Shown piece by piece: positions 55,581-64,000 of a DNA stretch of 64,000 nucleotides; within the stretch, counting starts at the first letter, position 1; every line of letters begins with the position of its first letter. The position numbers and the translations under genes are program-made. This DNA comes from Ancylobacter tetraedralis (lineage in GTDB: Bacteria > Pseudomonadota > Alphaproteobacteria > Rhizobiales > Xanthobacteraceae): contig NZ_JACICD010000002.1 in NCBI RefSeq assembly GCF_014195655.1, forward strand, positions 434,001-498,000, written 5' to 3'. The notes beneath the pieces were generated by a model. That model was given only the letters and a program-made list of their open reading frames with translations, was not told the origin of the DNA and did no database searches.

Positions 55581-56894
55581 TCAGAATTCGCGCAGATTGT
55601 CCCGCAGCAGCTGGTGCTTGTATTCGCGGCGCACGAGGCCGCGCTGCTGCAGCTCCGGCACCAGCCCGTCGCAGATTTCCGCGATGTAGCGGCGCGAGAC
55701 CCGCAGCACCGGCGTGGTGATGAGGAAGCCGTCGCCGCCCACCTCGTCCATCGCCGCGCCCATCTGCTCGGCGACCTGCGCCGGCGTGCCGATCAGCTCC
55801 ATGGAGGAGACGAGGCCGCCGCCGCCCGCCGCCGCCAGCTGGCGCAGCGTCTTGCCCGAGCCCCATTGCTGGAACTTGTCGAGCGTGCCGGATTCGCCAT
55901 TGGTGACGAGCTTTTCCGGCAGCGGCTTGTCGAGGTCGTACTGGGCGAAGTCGATCTCGGTGATGGCGGAGATGGAGATCAGCACGTCGGTGACGAAATT
56001 GTCCGACATGGTGACATTGTCGTAGCGCGCGCGCGCTTCCGCTTCGGTTTCGCCCAGGCTCGGGCAGATGCAGAAGAACACCTTGATCTCGTCCGGGTCG
56101 CGGCCGAGCTTCTCGGCGCGGGCGCGGATATCGGCGCGGAACGCCTTCATGCCCTCCACGCCATTGGCCACCGAGACGATGGCGTCGGCATGCCGGGCGG
56201 CGAAGTCGCGCCCGCGCGGGGAGGCGCCGGCCTGCAGGTAGACCGGGCGGCGCTGCGGCGAGGGCACGGTGTTGAGCGGGCCGCGCACCTGATAATAGGT
56301 GCCCTTGTGGTCGATGGTGTGAACCTTGGAGCCATCGGCATAGATGCCGTTCTTGCGGTCCAGCACCACCGCGTCGGGCTCCCACGAATCGAACAGCTTG
56401 CCGACCACTTCCATATATTCCTCGGCCATGGCGTAGCGGTCCTCGCGCGGGGGCAGCTTGTCCATGCCGAAATTCTTCGCCATCAGGTCCTCGGCCGAGG
56501 TGACGACGTTCCAGCCGAAGCGGCCCTTCGTCAGGCTGTCGATGGTGGAGGACAGCCGCGCCAGCATGAAGGGCGGGTAGGCCATGGTGGACAGGGTGGC
56601 GACCACGCCGAGATGCCGGGTCGCCATGCCCATCGCCACGGCGAGCGGGGCGGGATCGGCCTTCGGCACCATCATGGCGTGCTTGAGCGAGAGGTCGCGC
56701 GAGCCGCCATAGGTCTCCGGCACCATGAGCTTGTCCTCGATCATGATGAGATCGAAGCAGGCCCGCTCCAGCGACTGCGCCATCTCGACATAGAACTGGC
56801 CGTCCCACGGATTGCCGCCCTGGCCGAACGGCTCGCGCCATTCGTCGGGCGTGAAGTTCATGAACCAGGCGAGGTGGAAGCGCTTGTCGGCCAT
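55581..56894 (-). CDS. LLM class flavin-dependent monooxygenase (NtaA/SnaA/DszA family)
   Basis: A 437-residue FMNH2-dependent oxygenase of the luciferase-like family. The N-terminus FHLAWFMNFTPDEWREPF and internal GRFGWNVVTSAEDLMAKNFGMD, YMEVVGKLFDSWEPDAVVLD and YLQAGASPRGRDFAA are typical of the NtaA/SnaA/DszA group, which attack nitrilotriacetate, sulfones or related compounds using reduced flavin from a partner. It begins 5 bp after the ATPase gene and is followed by the flavin reductase, so importer and oxygenase are co-expressed. Confidence 0.92.
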   Translation of the reverse strand: MADKRFHLAWFMNFTPDEWREPFGQGGNPWDGQFYVEMAQSLERACFDLIMIEDKLMVPETYGGSRDLSLKHAMMVPKADPAPLAVAMGMATRHLGVVATLSTMAYPPFMLARLSSTIDSLTKGRFGWNVVTSAEDLMAKNFGMDKLPPREDRYAMAEEYMEVVGKLFDSWEPDAVVLDRKNGIYADGSKVHTIDHKGTYYQVRGPLNTVPSPQRRPVYLQAGASPRGRDFAARHADAIVSVANGVEGMKAFRADIRARAEKLGRDPDEIKVFFCICPSLGETEAEARARYDNVTMSDNFVTDVLISISAITEIDFAQYDLDKPLPEKLVTNGESGTLDKFQQWGSGKTLRQLAAAGGGGLVSSMELIGTPAQVAEQMGAAMDEVGGDGFLITTPVLRVSRRYIAEICDGLVPELQQRGLVRREYKHQLLRDNLREF

Positions 56895-56899
56895 TGCGA

Positions 56900-57751
56900 T
56901 CAGTCCTTCACGAGCGCCCGGGCGGGGGAGACGTCGCCGGGCAGGGAATTCGGGTCGGTGGAGGCGGGCGGGACGAGGGCGAGGCGCACCCGCTCGCGCT
57001 CGGTCTCGAAGCGCCGGCTTTCGCGCACGATCCGGCACTTGGCCTCGAAATCGGAGGCGATGGTGGCGCCGAAACGTTCGGGCGCCTGCGGGTCGCGGCG
57101 CGGCTTGTCGACGGCGATCACGCGGGTGCCGAGCAGGAAGGCCTCCGAGAGGTCGTGCGTGACCATGACGATGGTCATCGCGTTCTCCTCCCACAGGTCG
57201 CGCACCAGTTCGTGCATCGACCTGCGGGTGCCGGGGTCGAGCGCGCCGAACGGCTCGTCGAGCAGCAGCACCTTCGGCTTCAGGATCAGCGCCTGCGCCA
57301 GCGCCAGGCGCTGCTGCATGCCGCCGGAGAGCTGGGCGGGGTATTTATGCGCGGAATCGGCGAGGCCCACCCGCTCCAGCAGTGCCATGGCGCGCGCTTC
57401 CAGCTCGCGCCGGCGGGCGCCGAAGAAGCGCCCGAGGACAGGCGCGCCGGCCCATTGCGGGCCCAGCATCACATTGCCCAGCACGGTTCTGTGCGGGAAC
57501 ACCGAGTAACGCTGGAACACCACGCCGCGATCGGCGGTGGGCTCGGCCGCGATCGGCTCGCCGTCGATCAGAATGCGTCCGCGCGAGGGCTGCTCCTGGG
57601 AGAGCAGCATGCGCAGCAGCGTGGTCTTGCCGACGCCGGAGGGGCCGATGATGACGAGGAACTCGTGGTCGTCGAGCGCGAGATTGACGCGCTCCAGCAC
57701 CACGCGGTCCTCATATTCCTTCCACACATTGTCGAGGATGATCGTGGTCAT
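56900..57751 (-). CDS. ABC transporter ATP-binding protein, NitT/TauT family (second importer)
   Basis: A 283-residue ATPase with Walker A IIGPSGVGKTT near residue 40, LSGGMQQRLALAQALILKPK, and VLLLDEPFGALDPGTR. A C-terminal extension of about 50 residues has no recognised domain. Start and permease stop are adjacent (no gap), and the oxygenase starts 5 bp after its stop. Confidence 0.91.
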   Translation of the reverse strand: MTTIILDNVWKEYEDRVVLERVNLALDDHEFLVIIGPSGVGKTTLLRMLLSQEQPSRGRILIDGEPIAAEPTADRGVVFQRYSVFPHRTVLGNVMLGPQWAGAPVLGRFFGARRRELEARAMALLERVGLADSAHKYPAQLSGGMQQRLALAQALILKPKVLLLDEPFGALDPGTRRSMHELVRDLWEENAMTIVMVTHDLSEAFLLGTRVIAVDKPRRDPQAPERFGATIASDFEAKCRIVRESRRFETERERVRLALVPPASTDPNSLPGDVSPARALVKD

Positions 57752-58570
57752 TCAGGCCGCCTTGATCCGGTCCCAGGGATAGGCGGCGGCCGCGAGCCTG
57801 CGCAGGCCGTAGTCCATGAGGAAAGCGAGCAGCGTGATCCAGGCGACATAAGGCAGGATCACGTCCATCGCGAGATAGCGCCGCACCAGGAAGATGCGGT
57901 AGCCGAGCCCGCCCTCGGCGGTGATCGCCTCCGCCGCGATGACGAACAGCCACGCCGCGCCAAGCGAGAGGCGCACGGAATCGATGAGGCGCGGCATCAC
58001 CTGCGGCAGCACCACGCCGGCTATCATCTGCCATGTGTTGGCGCCGAGCGTCTGCGCCTTGATGATCTGCTCGGCGGGCAGGGAGGCGACGCGCAGCATC
58101 ACGTCGCGGATGATGAAGGGCGCGATGCCGAACACGATCAGCACGATCTTGGAGACTTCGCCGAGGCCGAACAGGATGAACAGGATCGGCAGCACGGCAA
58201 GCGGGGGAATGAGCGAGAAGGCGGCGAAGAACGGTTCGAACGTGGCGCGAAGATAGGGGATGAAGCCGACCAATATGCCGAGCACCAGCCCGGCCAGCGC
58301 CGAGATGCCGAGCCCGAGGAACAGCCGCTGCAGGCTGAGCCAGGTGTCCCACCAGAACAGGTACTGATTGGTGGCCTTGTCGATCGTCGTGGCCAGGCGC
58401 GTCAGCGTCGCCCAGAAGGTGGCGAAGGCGGGCATCAGCTTGTCGTTCGGCTCGACCGCGAGCCGCGCATTCGAGGCGATCAGGTAGATCGCCAGAACCG
58501 CCACGAAGGGCAGGGCGGCGAGGATCACCCGCCCGCCGGCGCGGGGCGCATAATTGATGATGCGGCGCAT
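57752..58570 (-). CDS. ABC transporter permease, NitT/TauT family (second importer)
   Basis: A 272-residue permease with about six helices and the EAA-type loop LPAEQIIKAQTLGANTWQMIAGVVLPQVMPR. It begins MRRIINYAPRAGGRV. GAGG is 8-11 nt upstream of ATG 58570; a longer in-frame extension to 58720 would read through the palindromic repeat and is unlikely. The ATPase gene follows without a gap. Confidence 0.9.
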   Translation of the reverse strand: MRRIINYAPRAGGRVILAALPFVAVLAIYLIASNARLAVEPNDKLMPAFATFWATLTRLATTIDKATNQYLFWWDTWLSLQRLFLGLGISALAGLVLGILVGFIPYLRATFEPFFAAFSLIPPLAVLPILFILFGLGEVSKIVLIVFGIAPFIIRDVMLRVASLPAEQIIKAQTLGANTWQMIAGVVLPQVMPRLIDSVRLSLGAAWLFVIAAEAITAEGGLGYRIFLVRRYLAMDVILPYVAWITLLAFLMDYGLRRLAAAAYPWDRIKAA

Positions 58571-58587
58571 GGTGTGGCCTCTACATT

Positions 58588-58635
58588 CCTCTCCCCGTCG
58601 GGGAGAGGTGGCCCGCGATGCGGGTCGTTGAGGGG
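58588..58635. repeat. dispersed palindromic repeat, copy C (SBP-permease gap of the second importer)
   Basis: CCTCTCCCCGTCGGGGAGAGG followed by TGGCCCGCGATGCGGGTC and GTTGAGGGG. It is the same element as copy B, in the same relative place: 17 bp before the permease start and between the binding-protein gene and the permease gene. The rest of the gap (58636-58836) is GC-rich and unassigned. Confidence 0.85.
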
Positions 58636-58836
58636 GATGCCTGGCGGCGGCGGCGTGTCGATTCGCGTGTCCCGGTCCCGCGCAGGCGCAGCCGAAGCGC
58701 CGAGCCGGGATCCAGCGCATAACTCCGCCGCAGGCGCTTCTTCAGGATTCGGCGGCTTCGCCACGCTCCCGTGCTGGCCTCCGGACCGGCTTCGCTCGAT
58801 GCGCGGCTTGTCCGGGGAACAGGGTCGGGGTTGCCG

Positions 58837-59919
58837 TCACAGCTTTCCGTCGGCGGCCTGCTTGGCGAAGGTCGCATTGATGCGGAACTTGATGTTGGCC
58901 TTGTCGCCCAGCACCGTGCCATCGGCCACTTCGATGCCGATCGAATCGACACTCGTGGCGCCCTGGCCGAACAGGCCCTGCTGGAAGCAGAAGGTGCGGA
59001 TGCTGTTCCAGATCTTCGCGTTCTCGGCCGAGGTCAGGAAGGAATAGGCTTCGGCCGGCGTGTAGAAGAAGTGGGTGGTGTCGAGCTGGCTCTGCAGGCC
59101 GCCGGCATCGGTGCCCATGGCGCTGGTCATCACCGCGCGCATCTCCTCGGCCTTGGCGCCGCCCTCCTTGAGGATGCCGAGCGCCTCGTACCACGCGCCG
59201 GTCACCGCCCGCGCGAAGTCCGGATTGTCCTTGAGCACATCGGTCTTGCCGATGAACACGTCCATGATCTCGCCGGGGATCTGCGAGCTGTCGAACAGCT
59301 TGGTGGTGCCCTTGACCTTCAGCATGTCCTCGGTGAGCGGCTTCCACGACACGGCGTGCTTCATGTCGGGCTGCGAGACGAAGGCGGCGGAGACCTCGCT
59401 GTCGGAGATGTTCACCGTCTTGACCGAGGCCGGATCGACACCTTCCTTCTCCAGCGCGCGGTTGAGGAGATAGTGCGAGACGGAATATTGCAGCAGGTAG
59501 ACGTCTTGCCCGGCAAAGTCCTTCACGCTCTTGGCGGTCTTCGACAGCACGATGTCGTTGCCGTTGGAATAATCGGTGATGAGAAAGACCGAGGTATCCA
59601 CGCCGCCGGCGGCCGGCATGGTGAGGCCGTCCATGGAGGCGACGCCGACCGCGTCGATCTCGCCGGCGATGAACTGGTTCACCGAGCCGACATAGTCATT
59701 GGCCTGGATGATTTCGACATCGATGCCGTATTTGTCCGCCCACTTCTTCATGATGCCGGACTGTTTCAGATAGGCGAAGGGCATGAAGCCGATATAGACC
59801 GTGTAGGCGAGCTTGAAGTTCTTCTTGGGGGCGGCCTGGGCCGAACCCGGCAGGCCACCGGCGAGGGCCGCGGCGGTGAGGCCGGCGAACAGGGCGGCGG
59901 CCCTGAGGATGCGCTTCAT
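58837..59919 (-). CDS. ABC transporter substrate-binding protein resembling urea-carboxylase-region proteins (second importer)
   Basis: A 360-residue periplasmic protein with the signal peptide MKRILRAAALFAGLTAAALAGGLPGSAQA. Its body (KWADKYGIDVEIIQANDYVGSVNQF, MDGLTMPAAGGVDTS, DYSNGNDIVLSK, YSVSHYLLNRALEKEGV, TFAKQAADGKL at the end) follows closely the layout of the binding proteins found beside urea/guanidine carboxylase genes (TIGR03427 type, from memory). AGGAG precedes the start. It is the first gene of the operon SBP-permease-ATPase-oxygenase-flavin reductase, divergent from a TetR gene. Confidence 0.85.
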   Translation of the reverse strand: MKRILRAAALFAGLTAAALAGGLPGSAQAAPKKNFKLAYTVYIGFMPFAYLKQSGIMKKWADKYGIDVEIIQANDYVGSVNQFIAGEIDAVGVASMDGLTMPAAGGVDTSVFLITDYSNGNDIVLSKTAKSVKDFAGQDVYLLQYSVSHYLLNRALEKEGVDPASVKTVNISDSEVSAAFVSQPDMKHAVSWKPLTEDMLKVKGTTKLFDSSQIPGEIMDVFIGKTDVLKDNPDFARAVTGAWYEALGILKEGGAKAEEMRAVMTSAMGTDAGGLQSQLDTTHFFYTPAEAYSFLTSAENAKIWNSIRTFCFQQGLFGQGATSVDSIGIEVADGTVLGDKANIKFRINATFAKQAADGKL

Positions 59920-59973
59920 GGGACGGGCTCCTGGTCGCGGAACGAAGATGTCGCGTTGCGGGCGGGACCAGGC

Positions 59974-60061
59974 TATTAAACGGGGACTTAATATCTGCTG
60001 CAAGCCTAACAAATGAGCACGCATAGCACATAGGCAAGGCAAAAAATCCGTAGTTCTACGG
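59974..60061. promoter_or_regulatory. divergent promoter region with two palindromes
   Basis: The 153-bp gap between the second binding-protein gene and the TetR gene contains TATTAA-N8-TTAATA (59974-59993) and CCGTAG-TT-CTACGG (60048-60061). Both are perfect, with 6-bp arms. The second ends 12 bp before the TetR start. They are candidates for the TetR operator; I did not identify clear -35/-10 boxes. Confidence 0.5.
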
Positions 60062-60072
60062 AGGGGACGAGC

Positions 60073-60786
60073 ATGACCGCCATATCGGCTACAAGGTCGG
60101 CTGCAACGCCGGCCATCGCGATGGCCGCCACGGCCGACGCCAAGCCCGCGCGCAAGCGCCTGCAGCCGGCCGAGCGCCGCGCGATCATCCTGCAGACGGC
60201 GCTCAAGCTGTTCGCGCAGCAGCATTATTCGATCGTCACGGTGCGCGACATCGCGCAGGCGTGCGGCATCAATGTCGGGCTTCTCTACCACTATTTCGAC
60301 AACAAGGACGACCTCGTGCGCCGCGCGCTCGGCCATGCGATCGAGCAGCTCGTGGTGAGCTACGAGGCGCGCCGGGCCGCCGGGCTGGAGCCGCTGGCGG
60401 AGATTCTCGCCTGGCTCGACACCCATATCGAGCTGGCCGCCACCCTTGAGCAGATGGTCAAGCTGATGGCGGACTATGCGAATTCCAACATCCGCGACGA
60501 GGAAATCGACGGGCTGATCGCCGGCTTCTATGACGGCGAGAAAAGGGTGCTGGAAGGCGCGCTGCGACGGGGGATCGAGGCCGGGCGGTTCGGTCCGCTC
60601 GACGTTCCGCGCGTTGCCCGACGCATCGGCCTCATGCTCGACGGCATCTTCTACGCCTCCGCCAGCCGGCGGGACGATCGCATCGAGGACGATATACGCG
60701 ATCTCGCGGATCTGGTGGGCGGCATGCTCGGCGTGGGGGATGGCGCTGCGGCAGGGCATCGGGCGGAGCGGCGAAAAGAGCCGTAA
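60073..60786 (+). CDS. TetR/AcrR family transcriptional regulator
   Basis: A 237-residue regulator. After an Ala-rich tail of about 30 residues, the HTH is ILQTALKLFAQQHYSIVTVRDIAQACGINVGLLYHYFDNKDDLVRRAL, and the C-terminal ligand domain follows. GGAGGGG is just upstream. It is divergent from the importer/oxygenase operon and a likely local repressor of it; the palindromes in the gap fit that role. The downstream molybdenum hydroxylase genes point the same way and may also be controlled. Confidence 0.9.
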   Translation: MTAISATRSAATPAIAMAATADAKPARKRLQPAERRAIILQTALKLFAQQHYSIVTVRDIAQACGINVGLLYHYFDNKDDLVRRALGHAIEQLVVSYEARRAAGLEPLAEILAWLDTHIELAATLEQMVKLMADYANSNIRDEEIDGLIAGFYDGEKRVLEGALRRGIEAGRFGPLDVPRVARRIGLMLDGIFYASASRRDDRIEDDIRDLADLVGGMLGVGDGAAAGHRAERRKEP

Positions 60787-60945
60787 CCACACGGATATAG
60801 CTCACGGACTGGTGATTAGATGATTACCATCATGATATCCTAGCCTGCCGCCCGGAGCGCTAGGAAAAGGCCGCCCTCCTCGCACCGGGAAGCGAGAGGC
60901 GGCCGCATTTGCTGCGCCTCCTCATTCCCGAGGAGAGGGCTTCTC

Positions 60946-61404
60946 ATGAAATTCACACTCAACGGAACCGAGCGGACGATCGACGCCGACGGCAACATGC
61001 CGCTCTTGTGGGCGATCCGCGACGTCGTCGGTCTCACCGGCACCAAGTTCGGCTGCGGCGCGGCGCTGTGCGGTGCCTGCACGGTGCATCTGGACGGAGC
61101 CCCCGTGCGCTCGTGCCAGACGTTCCTGTCCGACGTCGAGGGCAAGCACGTCACCACCATCGAAGGCGTCGCCGGCACCGGCAAGGTGGGCGAGGCCGTG
61201 GTCGCGGCGTGGCGCAAGCTCGACGTGGTGCAGTGCGGCTACTGCCAGTCCGGCCAGATCATGTCGGCCGTCGGCCTGCTCAGCGAGAACCGCAAGCCGA
61301 CCGACGACGACATCGACGCGGCGATGGACGGCAATGTGTGCCGCTGCGCCACCTATCAGCGCATCCGCGCCGCCATTCACGAAGCTGCCTCCAACCTCGC
61401 GTGA
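60946..61404 (+). CDS. [2Fe-2S] subunit of a molybdenum hydroxylase (IorA-like)
   Basis: A 152-residue small subunit. The first cluster ligands are Cys37, Cys42, Cys45 and Cys57 ([18 protein letters not shown]), the second Cys97, Cys100, Cys132 and Cys134 ([21 protein letters not shown]). This is the isoquinoline 1-oxidoreductase alpha/CoxS family. A palindrome ATGAT-TACC-ATCAT (60820-60833) and a GC hairpin region lie in the 159-bp gap before it. Its stop overlaps a possible GTG start of the large subunit. Confidence 0.92.
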   Translation: MKFTLNGTERTIDADGNMPLLWAIRDVVGLTGTKFGCGAALCGACTVHLDGAPVRSCQTFLSDVEGKHVTTIEGVAGTGKVGEAVVAAWRKLDVVQCGYCQSGQIMSAVGLLSENRKPTDDDIDAAMDGNVCRCATYQRIRAAIHEAASNLA

Positions 61405-61409
61405 GCGCC

Positions 61410-63632
61410 ATGCACAACATCCAGCCGGCCGACTATGCACGGATGCTTGAGCGCCTCGCTCCCGCGTCCGCCACGCTCGACGCCCCTTCGCGCCGCGGAT
61501 TCCTGAAGGCCGCGGCGGCGATTTCCGGCGCGCTGGTCATCGGGGTTCATCTCGGCCCCTCCGAGAGCCTCGCCGCCGCGATGGCCGACGGGCCGATGCC
61601 CAATGCCTTCGTGCGCATCGCCCCCGACAGCACCGTCACGGTACTGATCAAGCATCTCGACATGGGCCAGGGCACCACCACCGGCCTCACCACCATCGTC
61701 GCCGAGGAACTCGACGCCGACTGGAGCCAGATGCGCGCGGCCTTCGCGCCGGCCGACGCGCAGCTCTACAACAACCTGCTGTTCGGCCCCATCCAGGGCA
61801 CGGGCGGCTCGACCTCCATCGCCAATAGCTGGGAACAGCTGCGCAAGGCCGGCGCCGCCGCGCGCCACATGCTGGTCGCCGCCGCCGCCGAGCAGTGGAA
61901 AGTGCCGGCGGGCAGCATCACCATCAACAAGGGTGTGATGACCAGCGGCAGCCACAGCGCACCGTTCGGCGCCTTCGCTCTGGCGGCAGCCAAGCAGCCG
62001 GTGCCCAAGGACGTGACGCTGAAGGACCCGAAGGACTTCCGGCTGATCGGCACCCGCCTGCCGCGCCTCGATTCCGCCGACAAGACCGACGGCAAGGCGG
62101 TCTATGCGCTCGACATCCGTCGTCCGGGCATGCTCACCGCGCTCATTCGCCGTCCCGACCGCTTCGGCGCCAAGGTGAAGAGTTTCGATGCGGCCGCCGC
62201 CAAAAAGGTGCCTGGCGTGGTCGATGTCGTCGCGGTGCCGAACGGCATCGCCGTGCTGGCGCAGAACACCTGGGCGGCGACCCAGGGCCGCGACGCGCTC
62301 ACCGCCATCGAATGGGACGAGAGCGGCGCGGAGATGCGCGGCACGCCCGAACTGATGGCCGAATACAAGAAGCTCGCCGCCGCGCCCGGCGGCACGCCCG
62401 CCGCCCGCAGGGGCGACGCGGCCAAGGGGCTGGCCGGCGCGGCCAAGGTGATCGAGGCCGAGTTCGCCTTCCCCTATCTCGCCCACGCGCCGATGGAGCC
62501 GCTCAACTGCGTGATCGAGAAGACCGCGGACGGCGTCACCATCTGGACCGGCTCGCAGTTCCAGACCATCGAGCAGGCGGTAACGGCGGGCGTACTGGGG
62601 CTGAAGCCCGAGCAGGTGAAGATCGAGACGCTGTGGGCCGGCGGCTCGTTCGGACGGCGCGCCAACATCCCCGCCGACTATGTCGCCGAGGCCGCCACCA
62701 TCCTCAAGGCCATTGACGGCAAGGCGCCGGTCCATCTCGTCTGGACCCGCGAGGACGACATCAAGGGCGGCTATTACCGCCCCATGTTCTACCACACGGT
62801 GCGGGCCGGCCTGACCGCCGACGGCAAGATCGCCGGCTGGCAGCAGCAGATCGTCGGCCAGTCCTTCATCATCGGCACGCCGTTCGAATCCTTCATCGTC
62901 AAGGAAGGCGTCGACGGCACCTCGGTGGAGGGGGCGGCGGATACCAACTACGCCATTCCCGACTTCGCGGTGGACCTCCACACCACAAAGGTGGGCGTGC
63001 CCACGCTCTGGTGGCGATCGGTCGGCCACACCCACACCGCGCAGGTGGTGGAGGTGATGATCGACGAACTGGCCCATGCCGCCGGCCGCGACCCGGTGGC
63101 GCTGCGCTTCGAACTGCTGAAGGACAAGCCGCGCCATGCCGCCGTGCTGAAGCTGCTGGCGGAAAAGGCCAATTGGGGCCCCAAGGCGGGGCCCGGCAAG
63201 GGGCGCGGCATCGCTCTGCATGAGAGCTTCAACACCGTGGTCGGCAGCGTGATCGACGTCTCGGTGGTCGATGGCAAGATCAAGGTCGACAAGGTGGTCT
63301 GCGCCGTGGATTGCGGCATCGCCATCAACCCGGACGTCATCGCCGCGCAGATCGAAGGCGGCGTCGGCTTCGGGCTCGGGGCGGCGCTGCATGACGAGAT
63401 CACGATGGACAAGGGCGTGGTGGAGCAGGCGAATTTCGACAGCTACATCCCGCTGCGCATGTCCGAAATGCCGGTTGTGGAGGTGCATGTCGTGCCCTCC
63501 GCCAACGCGCCGACCGGCATCGGCGAGCCCGGCGTGCCGGGCGTCGCTCCGGCACTGTCCAACGCCATTTTTGACGCCACCGGCCAGCGGCTGCGCTCGT
63601 TGCCGTTCAAGCTGGAAGACTTCAAGGCGTAG
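61410..63632 (+). CDS. molybdopterin-binding subunit of a molybdenum hydroxylase, Tat-exported (IorB-like)
   Basis: A 740-residue large subunit. A twin-arginine motif [20 protein letters not shown] is at residues 27-46, so the enzyme, with its small partner, is exported to the periplasm. [23 protein letters not shown] and [14 protein letters not shown] are typical of isoquinoline/aldehyde oxidoreductase beta subunits, as is the C-terminal [24 protein letters not shown] with the catalytic Glu. ATG 61410 is used; GTG at 61401 in frame would overlap the small-subunit stop. No FAD subunit is nearby, so electrons probably go to a cytochrome. The substrate may be an N-heterocycle or aldehyde. Confidence 0.93.
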   Translation: MHNIQPADYARMLERLAPASATLDAPSRRGFLKAAAAISGALVIGVHLGPSESLAAAMADGPMPNAFVRIAPDSTVTVLIKHLDMGQGTTTGLTTIVAEELDADWSQMRAAFAPADAQLYNNLLFGPIQGTGGSTSIANSWEQLRKAGAAARHMLVAAAAEQWKVPAGSITINKGVMTSGSHSAPFGAFALAAAKQPVPKDVTLKDPKDFRLIGTRLPRLDSADKTDGKAVYALDIRRPGMLTALIRRPDRFGAKVKSFDAAAAKKVPGVVDVVAVPNGIAVLAQNTWAATQGRDALTAIEWDESGAEMRGTPELMAEYKKLAAAPGGTPAARRGDAAKGLAGAAKVIEAEFAFPYLAHAPMEPLNCVIEKTADGVTIWTGSQFQTIEQAVTAGVLGLKPEQVKIETLWAGGSFGRRANIPADYVAEAATILKAIDGKAPVHLVWTREDDIKGGYYRPMFYHTVRAGLTADGKIAGWQQQIVGQSFIIGTPFESFIVKEGVDGTSVEGAADTNYAIPDFAVDLHTTKVGVPTLWWRSVGHTHTAQVVEVMIDELAHAAGRDPVALRFELLKDKPRHAAVLKLLAEKANWGPKAGPGKGRGIALHESFNTVVGSVIDVSVVDGKIKVDKVVCAVDCGIAINPDVIAAQIEGGVGFGLGAALHDEITMDKGVVEQANFDSYIPLRMSEMPVVEVHVVPSANAPTGIGEPGVPGVAPALSNAIFDATGQRLRSLPFKLEDFKA

Positions 63633-63665
63633 GCCCTCGCCTCGGAGAGCCGGCATCGACAACGG

Positions 63666-63691
63666 AAAGGCCGGCGCAAGCCGGCCTTTTT
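63666..63691. terminator. bidirectional terminator between iorB-like and lysR
   Basis: Perfect 10-bp stem AAAGGCCGGC / GCCGGCCTTT with loop GCAA and flanking T on the plus strand (TTTTT) and A on the left. It serves two convergent genes. Confidence 0.9.
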
Positions 63692-64000
63692 CATGGCGCG
63701 GCGGATGGGCCGGCAACCACCGCCCGCAGCCCCTCCACCAGCGCATCGAACACCGCGCGGTAGCGCGCGCTTGCCTTGAGATCCTCGTGCATGACGATCC
63801 ACACCGGCAAATCCAGCCCAAACGCCTCTGCCAGCACGGGGACGAGATCGGGGTCGCGCCGCGCGATTGCCTGCTGGCAGATGCCGATGCCGAAGCCGGC
63901 GCGGATCGCCGCGAGCTGGGCGAGGTCGCTGTCGGTGCGCAGCGCATAGGCGCCGCGCGCCAGCATCGGGAAAAGCTGCAGCGCGGCGCGGATGGCCGGC
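63691..64000 (-). CDS. LysR family transcriptional regulator, C-terminal part (window edge)
   Basis: Only the last 103 codons are inside the window; the frame stays open to position 64000. The stretch ALRTDSDLAQLAAIRAGFGIGICQQAIARRDPDLVPVL is the second half of a LysR effector-binding domain, with the usual GIG core, and WIVMHEDLKASARYRAVFDALVEGL ends it. The DNA-binding domain lies beyond the edge. It is convergent with the molybdenum hydroxylase genes. Confidence 0.85.
   Translation of the reverse strand, partial: PAIRAALQLFPMLARGAYALRTDSDLAQLAAIRAGFGIGICQQAIARRDPDLVPVLAEAFGLDLPVWIVMHEDLKASARYRAVFDALVEGLRAVVAGPSAAP

Noticed and set aside
59920-60072. Guanidine riboswitch upstream of the urea-carboxylase-region-like binding protein
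   Set aside because: I could not find the conserved helices of the known guanidine classes in this 153-bp gap; two palindromes fit protein binding better.

Overview
The window is about 64 kb of high-GC chromosomal DNA, densely coded, with no rRNA, tRNA, CRISPR array or intact mobile element that I could find. Gene content and order point to an alphaproteobacterium of the order Hyphomicrobiales, perhaps the Xanthobacteraceae (Ancylobacter, Starkeya, Xanthobacter), though this family placement is inference. Supporting signs are a MucR/Ros regulator, the lptM-lysA-TIGR02302-hpt and ftsE-ftsX-ydcF neighbourhoods, a DUF2125 gene beside a gamma-glutamylcyclotransferase, a glnK-amtB pair behind a sigma-54-type promoter, and a zwf-pgl-edd Entner-Doudoroff cluster.

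The first 25.8 kb is mostly housekeeping: a Trm112-like protein, a UbiH-type flavin hydroxylase, TesB, GlnK-AmtB, a DapC-like aminotransferase, FtsK, LolA, exonuclease III, LptM, LysA, a large glutamine-rich TIGR02302 membrane protein, Hpt, FtsEX, a YdcF protein, ChaC-like and DUF2125 proteins, then edd, pgl and zwf on the minus strand. The zwf stop codon lies in a 31-bp tandem repeat.

From 25.8 to 36.5 kb come a tripartite tricarboxylate transporter operon (tctC-tctB-tctA) behind an AT-rich leader with an inverted repeat, followed by a GntR/FCD regulator; TerB-like and glutamine amidotransferase genes; MucR; a TenA-like protein; and a divergent SDR / HPP-TetR pair with palindromes next to the HPP start. 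From 36.6 to 41.9 kb lies a purine catabolism cluster: uricase, a separate FAD subunit, a fused [2Fe-2S]-molybdenum hydroxylase, and a UraD-UraH fusion, which together could take purine through urate to allantoin. From 41.9 to 45.3 kb is an AaeBXA-like FUSC/DUF1656/HlyD efflux operon, next to a possible transposase remnant.

The last 18 kb is accessory catabolism. A plus-strand operon (45.8-51.5 kb) encodes an SDR, a HisD-like dehydrogenase with three altered active-site positions, a zinc alcohol dehydrogenase, an APH-fold kinase and an FMN hydroxy-acid oxidase. It resembles the hpsO-hpsN-hpsP set for 2,3-dihydroxypropane-1-sulfonate. Two NitT/TauT-type ABC importers follow on the minus strand. 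The second has a binding protein resembling those of urea-carboxylase regions and is followed, in one apparent operon, by a two-component flavin monooxygenase (NtaA/DszA-type oxygenase and flavin reductase) with a divergent TetR gene. A two-subunit, Tat-exported molybdenum hydroxylase (IorAB-like) and the C-terminal part of a LysR regulator end the window.

A recurrent theme is a strong hairpin or dispersed palindrome between each binding-protein gene and the permease or membrane gene after it. This suggests that binding proteins are over-produced relative to their membrane partners by mRNA processing or stabilisation.
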